DNA of 64,000 bases from Watersipora subatra (taxonomy: Eukaryota; Bryozoa; Gymnolaemata; Cheilostomatida; Watersiporidae): contig NC_088708.1 in assembly GCF_963576615.1 (NCBI RefSeq), positions 1,984,001 through 2,048,000 of the forward strand. Direction: 5' to 3'. The notes under the pieces are model-generated. The model was given only the letters and a program-made list of their open reading frames with translations. It ran no database searches and was not told the DNA's origin. The position numbers and the translations under genes were made by a program. This document shows, piece after piece, positions 53,250-64,000 of this stretch. Positions within the stretch are counted from its first letter, which is position 1, and the number at the start of each line of letters is the position of its first letter.

Positions 53250-54630
53250 ACCATGACTCTACAGATGGTATCTAATCTTGCTTTATCCTCCTGCCTAGAA
53301 AATGAGACACTGGAAATGGATGTTGCAACAATTGAGGATAAGAGATTGATTCATGACATGCTCAACCTAGTAGATCTGTACGTGCATCTAGCTATATATA
53401 TAGTTCATATAAATACAATTCAGGGCGATGAATGGTGGAAAGAACAAAGACACATAAAATCCTTTTACACTGAACTCGTGGCATAGACATTCTCTTGGCA
53501 AAGACATTTCCTTGCCGGCAATGTGTAAAAGTACACGTGGCCTGACGGATCGGCAAGTTTCCAGAGTACACATGACCTCATAACACAAAAACAAGGTCGG
53601 GCAGCAACATTGATCAACAACTGCACCGAGTGCCTTTGAACTTTACCTGCACTCTCCAAGTAAAAAACAAGCTGTGATTGCAATAGGGTCGGAATAGCCA
53701 AAGTTTCTAGGTTAGTAATCTTATTTTTAACGAATAGGATGAATGTAGATAAATACCTGTTTCACAGCTACTGCTGGTTATATATTTTATTACATAAAAA
53801 TACCGTAAAGGAAGTTGAAACAAATTCATTCTTAAAGGGAAACCGAACGCAATTGACTGATGAAGGCCAACTTTTACCCTATTTGTTTTCTGCAATTTAC
53901 TGCGTTTAACAAAATATAAATTATTCTTTACAACAGATAAATACTCAGAATAATACTTTAAAAACAAAAAATGCCCCTGCATTCACATATAACTGAGTAC
54001 GGAGTCTTTTTTCAACTGCAAATTTTGCAAAAATCGTATAGATAACGCTATTGCGAAAATGAGTGTAAAACGGACTCGCCACTGGGAACACTGATTCTCA
54101 ATCAATCATCCAATCACGAGATTCGCGATTATCTAATGTGATGGAGACCGCACGTCCCCAGCAAATGTGACAACCCGAAAACAAGTGCACATATAGAACA
54201 CGTTCTATGATCATCATCGCTAATACGTATCGCTAAAAAATTTCAACTATAATTTATTTCTATCATTATTTTATTACGATCACAATGCAAAGGCTAAAAG
54301 ACTCACTGTTAAAACAACTACTCCTTGCTCGTCTATGGGTACCTTGGAAGAAAAACCCGAAAAGTTCTTCCTTCATGCATTTTTCCTACATAATGTTGCC
54401 TGATCCAAATGGGAGTTATGTAGGCTTCAAAAATGTAGAATCAGAAGATGATCAGAATGACTCAGATGAAGCGGAGCTTTTTATTATGGATGAAGGAAAT
54501 TAATGTAAGTTCAGTTGTGAGTTGAGAAAAATATAGTTTTCAGAAATATTTTAACTGAATCTGAGAGCATCTTTACTTAGCTGATGTTCATGTCTTGTAC
54601 AGTGAATAAGTGATTTTAACAAAATAATAC
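53250..54630. other. Intergenic DNA, no supported gene
   Basis: The 72-residue plus frame at 54285-54503 ends in an acidic tail (SEDDQNDSDEAELF) and could be an exon or transposon fragment, but nothing else supports it. Confidence 0.35.
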
Positions 54631-54632
54631 AA

Positions 54633-57600
54633 CTAGAAATTCCCCTGTCATACAGCCCACAACCAAAGTGATAATGGAAAAAAAGTACTGCTGGTTGAGA
54701 AATGCAATATTAGCAGTCAAATGGAACTGCAGTGCAATAGGAGAACTGCAATGGTAGCTGCAATGGTAGCTGTAATGTACTGGGTGTTATTCACAATGTT
54801 TCCATGATACGCAGTGCTTCGGAGTTGCGCCCTCTCCGAATCATGGAAACGGCGTCTTCGCACTGAAATCACTGCGCACTGATCAGTGTGAAGCCAGTAC
54901 AAATTTGCAGCAAGGAAACAGCGATTGCGCAGTGGCTGCGCATAGCTCTCATGCCGTGGAGACGGATTCTTCGAGAGCCATAAACTAGTACAAATGTTAT
55001 CCCGTTCATTTTGTTTTTTCTATTCTTCCGATCTTCTTTCACCTAAATTTAATTATGGTCTGCACCCACGAGGATGATGAGGTGATTACTTTCCTAAACT
55101 TTGTTATTGATGCCAACACTTTTCGAAAAAAAGTGGCAAGTCCTAAATTAACGTTTAAATAATATATTACTTAAAATATACTTATTAAAAATTTAAAATA
55201 TATTACTTAGTAAAAATTGTGTTAAGGTTTGTAAAACCTTGTGAATGTGTATTGTAAATGAAAGTATAATGATGACAGAAGCATAAAAAGACCGTTTCTG
55301 ACGTTCGGTATCCATGATCGATTCAATTTCTCCATCAGGCGATTCGGTTTATACAATTTCTCTTCCCTGGCTAGTTTGCTGAAAACCACTGCGCAGCATG
55401 GAAACGTACAATCCCCTCGACTTCGGAGGAGCTGCATCGCAGTTCTGTGCACCATGGAAACATAGTGAATATGTACAACAAACAGCAATAATGAAAGGAA
55501 AAGATTATATGTTTATATCTCTCCCCTGCAATAGGAGAAATGCAATATTAGAGGTAAAATGGCAAGCTGTTGTGTAATATACACAGGCTGGGGGGCTGTG
55601 TATCATTGGTCATAGCAACCAATATCAAGAAGTGATATTTATCTAGATTTCTGTGTTTATATCTAAAAAATTATGCTGAATTTAAAAATTTAAACAGATT
55701 TCAGCTGGTTGTCATAGAAATAGATGTATATCTATAAAAAAATGTAGGCCTATTACTTAATTTTGCAGATATTAAAAATGGCTTGGCAGTACCGCGACAT
55801 TGGGCACAGCCGCAGTATCATCAACAAAATCTTTAAAAAAATTATAACAGTAATTTATTGCACCCCATCGATCACTATATACTTTGATCTTGTAAATTCG
55901 AATGATTATTCTTATAACTAAATCTCATAATAATCTTATAAAATCGAATGATTATTCTTACAATTAAATATTGTAATAATCTTATAAGAATCGTTAGAAA
56001 AATATCATCGTCATTTCCTTTACTTTCACTGCTTTGGACATCAGTTGGAATACCAAAGTACTCATTATAAGTGTCCAAAATGTCAGAGTCCGGTAGAATC
56101 GGCAAAAAAGAAACGATTACTTTTCAGTACTTCTACGTTAATTACAGAAACCTTCAGCAATTGAACAATGCCATAGACTGGTGAAATGTGCATATTTTTC
56201 TCGTGAAATGCGCACGACTTAATGGTACTACTCTCTGTCGCACGACCTTATCGACATTTTGTTGGCCGGTCTTAATTTTGATTAAAAAAGGCTTGTCAAG
56301 TTTTTATTGCGATTTTAGGCCAAATTAATCTGTCTATTTATGTATAATCTGGTCAGATGGGAAAGATTTAGGATAGTGCCTACAAATTTCAAAGACTTGG
56401 TAACATATTCAAATAGGTTTACATGTGTTTTGTATCGTTATTATACTTAAACGACTCCATTGAAAAATGGTTAATTTTGTTGATGAGATTTCGGTACAAG
56501 GGTTTGCAATGGTGTTAATGAATAATTTTCGTGAGTTGTGTGCACATATGCATTTATCATAAATCTCTCAAACAATCGCTTCGCTTGGGCTTGGTCGTGG
56601 GGTGATAATGTATGGTTTGATGAATAATTATATTTCAATCATTTGACTTGCGCCATAACATAAAAACACCACATCTAACAGCTTACTTTACATAAATCTA
56701 AATCATGTTATACAAAGAACAGTATAATATTTATACTTTGAATAGCCTGTTATATTAATTTTATCAAAAATATACCTCATATAAAACTAAGGATTGGGTA
56801 TAACTTTTATGTCAATCTTGACCTGTGCATTTCTATTGCTTTCTACCATCTGTTGGTGTAAGATGTTTTGAAAGTGGAGCTGCTCTGTCCTACAATTCAT
56901 ATATTCCCACGAGCAAACGAGCGGAGCGAAGTGTGGGAGTTTTTATGATAAATGCATGTGCACACAACTTACGAAAATTATTCATCAACAATGAGACGAA
57001 CCCTCGTCAAGAAATTTCATCAACAAATTTAAGCATCGTTTTGTAAAGTCGTTCAAGAATAATAACGATACAAAACACATTTAAACCAATGTTGAATATG
57101 TTACCGAGTCTTTGTAAACCGTCGGTATTATCTTTAAACTTACCCATCTGATCGGATTATACACAAATAGACAGATTAATTTGGACGAAAATTGCTACAA
57201 AACGCTTGAAAAGCTCGGTTTAATAAAAGTTAAGACCGAAAATTGAAACGCCAATAAAGCCGTGCGACAGATAGTAGAACTATTTAGCAGTGCGCATTTC
57301 ATGAGAAAACCGTGCTCATTTCATCAGTCTATGGCATTTTTTACTTGTAATCGAATTTATTCGAAGGTTTCTGTAATAAACGTAGACTGTTTGAGGCGTA
57401 GACCGATTTACAGGTACGAAATTGTGGTACACAGTTTATCAGCCTGTGTTTTTGTCCAATCACCGAAGGTTTCATTATTTAAAACGTTAACCGAAATTCT
57501 TTACAACTTATGTACAAGCTAGGGCTGAACTACAACGCCCCTTCTTGACGAGAACATTTTTTATTTTGCTACAGTTTTATACGCGTGAATGCTCCTACTC

Positions 57601-58422
57601 GCTTTCTGTTAAAGATCGCTTATCAAAACCATTCTACATTCAACGCAACCAACTTTCAAACTGTGTATAGTACACAGTAGCTTGCCATTTTACTTCTAAT
57701 TTTGCATTTCAGAGTTATAATAAACATATTTCTTTATTGTTGTTGAATTACATACATTACAGTAAATTAGGCCTACAGCTTTATAACACTTTTATAACAG
57801 CTTTTATTTTGCTGCAGTTTGCAGAAATCTTCGAGACGCGTGAACGCTCATAGGTTTTCTATTATTGCTGTATTACTATATTAACAATATTGGTTATTTT
57901 AATAATATCAGTGCATTTTACTTATAATATTGGCCAACATTGCATTTCTCCTATTGCAAGGGAGAGATATAAACATGTAATATTTTCCTTTCATTGTTGT
58001 TGTTTGTCATGACCAAACACTTTTTAAATAAATTTTCTAAAAACCTATATAAATACCATAACTTCTCGATATTGCTACCTATGACGTTTTGAAATGTAAA
58101 GCAAAATTGTGTATTGGTTTTCTAGTATTACTATATTAATAAAATTGATTATTCTAAGAATATCAGTGCATTTTACTTCTAATATTGGCCAATATTGCAT
58201 TTCTCCTATTGCAGGGGGAAAATATAAACATCTTTTCCGTTCATTATTGCTGTTTGTTGTATATAATAACACCCACACCCAGTACATTACAGCTACCATT
58301 GCAGTTATCCTATTGCACTGCAGTGCCATTTGACTGCTAATATTGCATTTCTCAACCATCAGTACCCTTTCTTTTTTCCAATATCACTTTGGTCGTGGGC
58401 TGTATGACAGTGAAATTTCTAG
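54633..58422. mobile_element. 3.8 kb foldback-like element with nested inverted arms
   Basis: Outer arms: 54633-54800 (CTAGAAATTCCCCTGTCATA onward) against 58258-58422. Middle arms: 55487-55600 against 57661-57740 and two diverged direct copies at 57850-58015 and 58115-58263. Inner arms: about 56100-56605 against 56915-57410, around a 310 bp centre. Example pairs: GTATCGTTATTATACTTAAA near 56435 with the inverse of TAATAACGATACAAAACACA near 57059, and GTGTGCACATATGCATTTAT with ATAAATGCATGTGCACACAA. No transposase recognised. Likely a non-autonomous element, perhaps with one element inserted in another. Confidence 0.65.
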
Positions 58423-58680
58423 TTATATTTATTCACAATATAACTATTATCTACATTACATGCAGAGCAACTAAAAGTATACCAAACCGGTTGAAATTTT
58501 TTGTGTGTTACACCATCATCATACGAATTTCAGAATGTCGCACAGTACAGGGTAACTTAAGACTGCATGGTGACTGTATGTTCATGCATTATTCTACAGA
58601 CTGTATGACAGTGACTAATTGAACCAACATCTTGGCGCAAAAATGTGCTTTTATTACATTGCAGTTTAGGTATGACTTAC

Positions 58681-59798
58681 TGCAGGTACTTTTGGAGTTG
58701 ATCCCATAGATTTCTTACAGATAATCTTTAAAAGCTCTCTTCGAAATTCAAACGTCTTTTCAGCATATACATTTCTTGTGCGAAAGCCTTTAGCTTCTTT
58801 AAAGTAATATACCCTCATCTTCAGTTCCCCGTCGCTATCTTTAATAAATAATTTATAATAATTAAAATTTTATGCCAGTTATCAATTTTGTTATGACAAT
58901 TTCTGCCTAAATTTATCTTTAATGTTGTTCAAGCTGTAAAAGTGGTATCCTTGCTGAAGAGTAGTATAATCCATAATTTTACTGTAGATACAGCTTACCA
59001 GTCAGAACTTCTCTTCTCACATTCGAGTCGTAATCTATCACTGCTAGTTTGAATCTCGTAAAATATCCTGGGAGATCAAAGTCTATTCGCTTTGGTGCAT
59101 AACTTAATATCAGGCTGTGGAGGTTTTCTAAAGCACCAGTGTGTTGACCATGGTTCAATGTGTTTAGCAGTCTCGCTTGCCCTAACGCATCGCAAAGGAC
59201 TTTGTGCCCTGCACTTTCTGGAATTAACCATTTCACCTTTCCATTTCTCTGTAAACATATCAAATTATTCATTGTTATTTTTCAATATATTATAAGTCTG
59301 CAAAGTTTTTGTTTATTCAATTATCAACCAGCTGCAGAATATTTATCATTTGTACAATCTCTGTTTAGTATTATGCAATAAATGACTACATCTTCTTATA
59401 TCACAAACCAAAGACACTGTAAGTGAAATATAAAATATTATATTACACATTTGCCTGTGCTTTGTTATTTCTGAATATATTATTAGATTCAACATAGAGC
59501 TTTCGTGCCAACATTGGGTGTAAATAAAATATTTTTTTATCACTCACGGATCAATTGGTTAATGAGAGCAATGGATGAATTTGTCGTGTCCTGGAAAGCT
59601 CCTATGAATATTAGTGACATGGTATCTTAGGCTAAATACCATCTCAACCAATAGCTCAACATTGCCTTTACATTGAACCGCAGAATACCACACATGGTTC
59701 TTTATTTCCTTTATCCAAGGGAGCAACTCTTTGTGATCTTTGCGCATACATGCTCTAGTCAGATTTTTGGCCAGATTCTTGGTCCAATGCCATGCATC
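58681..59798 (-). pseudogene. Kolobok-like transposase C-terminal region, spliced, one internal stop
   Basis: Three exons join in phase on the minus strand: 59548-59798, 58999-59246, 58681-58838. The peptide has DAWHWTKNLAKNLT, LPWIKEIKNHVWYSAVQCKG, a LRYHVTNIH block, HCSH, a KVKWLIPESAGH block, GALENLHSLILSYAPKRI and a short C-terminal basic region. This order (DVWHxxK, WxxxIxNHxW, HxxNxH, CxH, ALExxHxLxxxxxPKR, AxxDxNxN) is that of a transposase-like family abundant in fish and invertebrate genomes, which I place with Kolobok from memory. A TAA at 59561-59559 interrupts after HCSH; otherwise the frame is kept across both introns (donors GTGAGT and GTAAGC, acceptors CAGAG and TTAAAG). The catalytic N-terminal part was not found to the right, and the exon 3 donor (GTAAGT) leads toward the foldback element. 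Confidence 0.6.
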
Positions 59799-59829
59799 CT
59801 ATCAAAAAATTACAAATAAATACCACTAT

Positions 59830-62740
59830 AGTTAATATGTTTGAATTGCTTCTAAACCATTACCTACAGTGTCACCACCACTACCACAAGCACTATCACC
59901 ATAACCGCTATCTACCACCATCACCAACACACTAACACTACACATAGTTAAATAGTTATACCTGATTGTAAGTATAGGCTAATCAAGCGATCTGTAAAGC
60001 CTAGGCCTATATTAGTAATGGTAGCATGAATATAAAATAGTAATGCAATCCAATTTTCATGATTATATTAGTCATGTATTTTATGAACAATTAGGGCATT
60101 TCTGACAATCCAGACCGAACAGAAAATTTAAATTCCCTGACTAACTTTTACTCAGTTAGTCGTTATTTCAAGTGAATCAGGTTAAAATCAAATGTATGAA
60201 ACTCAGCCTGAGTCTCATTGTCACCCAATCATATTAAATCATTGCTTTGTACTCATGTACAGTACTAAATACTTCTAATTATTGTATTTATTAATTTATA
60301 GGATAAAACAAGTATATTTGTTATTAATATTTATTTAAAATTATTTATAAATTAAATAAGTATTACAAGTAAATTAAATAAATTTTTACCCTTAATCTTG
60401 TAGTTGTTCCAAATTTATTTAAATAAAGCTGGCTCTCATGGAAGTGCCTAATGCACGCAACCGCACTAGCAGGTAGTCTGCGAAAAGTTGAATCGGCACA
60501 CACTTTGCCTTAGACAGCCCCCAACCGGTTAAAAACACTCTCTTACAAAATTAGGTTACGATTAGGATCAGGTTAATCACAACATGTTATAAATTGTTTG
60601 CACATGAAAAGCATGGTTAGTGATGATTTTATGATGAGATAAGATTGGCAAAACATTCCTGGCCGAGTGCATAAAGATTTTTTGCTTTACGTTTTAGGAA
60701 TAACAAGCAAGGCCTTGATAGACAAGGCCAGTCCTGCATGCCTAATAGCTATCTAGCTAATAGCTTTACTTGTTTACAGGTAAAGCTTGGGGTGTTTCTC
60801 CCCCCCCCCCCAGTTATTCTGGGAGCCGAACACCATTACACCTAGCATTGACAACAGTGCATGTCAAAATGAGTGGCATATTAATATCAAAATGAGAGTA
60901 TTTCAGTAAATTCAAAATTCGATGGTATGGATGGAAAATTTGTGTATTTTTTGTTATAAATTGCTAAGAAACCTAAAAATGTTGCGGCGTATAATTTTTC
61001 TAACATTGCTCACCTAAATTTGAAACTTGGTACTAACTGCATTTAGTTACTGCCTTACATGATAGCTGGTCTGTTTGCTAGAAACCAGCATGCCTCCGTG
61101 GTTACATTTATAGAAAACAACGAGTTATCAGTTTATCAGAAATGAGACGCCTTACGAGACGAGACGCCATTATGGAACCAATCAATCAGTCAACCATTCA
61201 GGTTCACTCATGTGACACTAATGATGAGAGCATTAGATATATCAGATATTTTCTCAAAACCTTTTTATATTATAATGCGCAAATGCTATTTATTCGTAAA
61301 AAATAAATTGTGTTGACAGATTCCAAACTCTATGCTATACGGTATCAAAAACACATTTATTGTATAGCTAAAAACCCTAAATGCTTGAAAATAATAAAAA
61401 TATGAGCCATTATCATAAAATACCATATTTATTTATACATTGCAAAAAATCAATTAACTATTAATAATTATCATTAATTCATTATCTATTCAAGATTTAA
61501 TCAATTAAATATTCATTCTGTTCAAATGAAATGACTTGTATATTATATTATAGTATAGGCCTATTATATTATAGTATATTACATTATAGTATTGTATATT
61601 ATGGTGTCGTGGTAGAGCTCATTAGCTGCTTTTCATTTAGACTCTTTAAGCTATTAATAATGTCTGTCAAGATGATTCGCTCAAGTCATGTCAAGATGCT
61701 CAAGTACAATAACTGCTCATCTACTCAAATGTGACTTGACTAGAAATAGCACTCAAAAGAAAATGAGCTGTGATGTTAATATTTTGCCAAGTTTTCTCAA
61801 AATCATCGCTCCCTACATGAAACTATACTCGATCTTTTGTCAGCTATGAGTAGCTTATAAAAAATTTAGAGAGGCAACCTTGTTATTGGACATTTTCCCA
61901 TGAATATGGAAAACATTGGCAGGCATGTTAGCTGAAAAGCTATGTGAACTTTTGTCAGATCGTGATGTTATTGGGAAGGAACACAAAACAATTATTAAAA
62001 GATCAAAAAGCACTAAATATAAGGAAATCCTGAGTGACTTAAGGAGAAGGTGTCCCAATCTGTTGATGTACTTGATATCGATGTTGTTCTTGGCAATAGC
62101 TACATACATGGAGCAGCCAAGGTGCATATCGCAGCTTAATCTTTGTGAGCTGCATAAAGATGAGGAAGGGCGACTGTCACACCCGTGACAAAGGAAGGTT
62201 CTCAATTGTCAGTATGTAGCATACCTGTCATTCATGATATATTATCTGCGCCTCAGTTGCTAATAAACTAATTTGTAAAAAATTGCTACATTTTTTATAT
62301 TAGTAGCAAGAGATTGGATGTTTGGCCAATGATGACAGCGATCCGCTTAACGAGTTTAATGAGAGTACGTGACAAGTTATTAGGCTTTGTTTGGACCAAC
62401 CATTAGCCAGGGTCTACAAAATCGGTAAATATGTCAAACGCTTGAAATTAGATTTTTTGCATACTACTGAGTCGTTATCGGGAACTCAGGATCTCAGACA
62501 ATACGAACGAATCGTACAAATCGCTATCCATAGTCGCTCAGCTATTTGCATTAAAATGCAAATAAGTTTACTTAAATTTTGAAAAGTGTCATATGATTTA
62601 AATTTTAAATCATGTGACACTCCAACACTTGATTCCATTTGATGGGTCGCTTTTCGTTGATGCAAAAATTGGCTGCAGCAGTTCAATTGGTCTTCAGAGT
62701 TATGTTCACAACATTTAAATTAAATTGAATAAATTTAAAC
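59830..62740. other. No supported gene
   Basis: Includes a C run at 60800-60812 and AT-rich stretches. The plus frame 61916-62188 (MLAEKLCELLSDRDVIGKEH, then LRRRCPNLLMYL) has a protein-like look and could be an exon of a repeat-family protein, but I cannot name it. The frame at 62391-62582 is unrecognised. Confidence 0.35.
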
Positions 62741-62746
62741 CCGGCA

Positions 62747-63421
62747 TCTTATTTTGCCCTTCTTGATGACACGTGTTGTAGATTTGCCCTTCTTGATGAC
62801 ACGTGTTGTAGATTTGCCCTTCTTGATGACACGTGTTGTAGATTTGCCCTTCTTGATGACACGTGTTGTAGATTTGCCCTTCTTGATGACACGTGTTGTA
62901 GATTTGCCCTTCTTGATGACACGTGTTGTAGATTTGCCCTTCTTGATGACACGTGTTGTAGATTTGCCCTTCTTGATGACATGTGTTATAGATTTGCTCT
63001 TCTTGATGACATGTGTTGTAGATTTGCCCTTCTTGATGACATGTGTTGTAGATTTGCCCTTCTTGATGACATGTGTTGTAGATTTGCTCTTCTTGATGAC
63101 ACGTGTTGTAAATTTGCCCTTCTTGATGACATGTGTTGTAGATTTGCCCTTCTTGATGACATGTGTTGTAGATTTGCCCTTCTTGATGACATGTGTTGTA
63201 GATTTGCTCTTCTTGATGACACGTGTTGTAGATTTGCCCTTCTTGATGACACGTGTTGTAGATTTGCCCTTCTTGATGACATGTGTTGTAGATTTGCTCT
63301 TCTTGATGACATGTGTTGTAGATTTGCCCTTCTTGATGACATGTGTTGGGGATTTGCCCATCTTGATGAAACGTGTTGTAGATTTGCCCTTCTTGATGAC
63401 ATGTGTTGTAGATTTGCTCGC
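62747..63421. repeat. 30 bp minisatellite, about 22 copies, many with an E-box
   Basis: Unit contains CCCTTCTTGATGACACGTGT and TGTAGATTTG. The first eight units carry CACGTG (an E-box) and many later ones CATGTG; a CTC variant of the first triplet recurs. Thirty is a multiple of three, so all six frames are nearly open and the 100-250 residue frames here are artefacts. Confidence 0.97.
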
Positions 63422-64000
63422 TGATTTGGTACTTGTTTACTGTGCAGTAAATTGCTGAAGATGTTATACATTCCAAAAGAATGTATAACGACTTAAAACA
63501 GAATAATTATACATTTAGTAGTTTGATATTAAGAGTTGTTTACTCTTCTTTTTAACATTTTCAACAGTAAACGAGCAAATAATCAATAGTTTAGTATTTT
63601 TTGGTACAACTGTTTTTGATACATTTACTTCTCGTTCACTGAACCAGTTCTGTTAACCCGTTAACAAGAATTCAGTGTAAATATATAGGGTTTAACAGTG
63701 CAATAAAAAGAGTCATCTGGTCTTTTTAGTACATCAATAAAAAAAGAAAAAGAAGATAACATTGTATCTGCTCGAGCGCTTGTTCAAGCCAAAGTTCTAT
63801 AGATTTAACAATTCTAATCTATGGCTGGCAAATTTGCCTAGTAACAAGCCACAAAAACACCTTTATTACCTAAATTCTTTTATAAATTCATTTTTAAAAC
63901 TAAGTCTAAAAACAAATAAGATAATGTTCAATTTAGAGATGTTTTGGTCTTGGCAAAACAGTTCAACTAAATTTGATTTGTCCATCTGCTTACAAATGCA
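63422..64000. other. AT-rich flank, nothing recognised
   Basis: Contains a short hairpin at 63458-63487 (TATACATTC and GAATGTATA) and no supported gene. Confidence 0.5.

Noticed and set aside
62715-63476. Frames of up to 253 residues on both strands
   Set aside because: Products of the 30 bp tandem unit; all frames are open, with no unique domain.

Overview
The window is animal nuclear DNA. It has large introns with GT/AG borders, two multi-exon genes of metazoan families, nested cut-and-paste transposons with intact target-site duplications (TSDs), and about twenty tandem-repeat arrays. Base composition is AT-rich. A lysyl oxidase-like protein with only two SRCR domains, together with the P, hAT, Tigger and Kolobok-like element mix, suggests an invertebrate, probably a marine lophotrochozoan. 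I cannot name the species.

Left third (1-21.6 kb, minus strand): a lysyl oxidase-like (LOXL) gene. Seven exons join in phase: signal peptide, SRCR1, Ser/Thr/Pro-rich linker, SRCR2 (split by a 9.5 kb intron), then the first exon of the lysyl oxidase domain. The catalytic exons were not found and should lie beyond the left edge. The 9.5 kb intron holds a P element with a perfect 8 bp TSD; a hAT element (8 bp TSD) and a Tigger/pogo-like element (TA TSD) sit inside it. The same intron carries a TA-flanked MITE with a palindromic hAT-like MITE nested within it, and a 201 bp palindrome. Downstream of the last exon lies a 2.2 kb array of a 22 bp unit.

Middle (21.6-39.6 kb): no recognisable gene. 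It is a field of minisatellites (unit lengths 18, 19, 34, 40, 38, 18 and 28 bp) separated by AT-rich sequence and a 663 bp inverted-repeat element.

39.6-51.7 kb, plus strand: a complete six-exon short-chain dehydrogenase/reductase of the SDR9C type (retinol / 17-beta-hydroxysteroid dehydrogenase-like), 330 residues, with the Rossmann, NNAG, Ser, YxxxK and C-terminal parts all present. The most striking feature of the window is at its exon 4: the 3' splice acceptor is the last copy of a 24 bp tandem repeat, so about a dozen extra acceptors lie upstream in the same reading frame. Its introns also hold two copies of the TA-flanked MITE and a TTAA-flanked 876 bp MITE.

Right end (52-64 kb): a small inverted-repeat MITE, a 3.8 kb foldback-like element built of nested inverted arms, a spliced but stop-containing Kolobok-like transposase relative on the minus strand, and a 30 bp minisatellite whose units often contain an E-box. 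Most long open frames in the window are tandem-repeat or palindrome artefacts.
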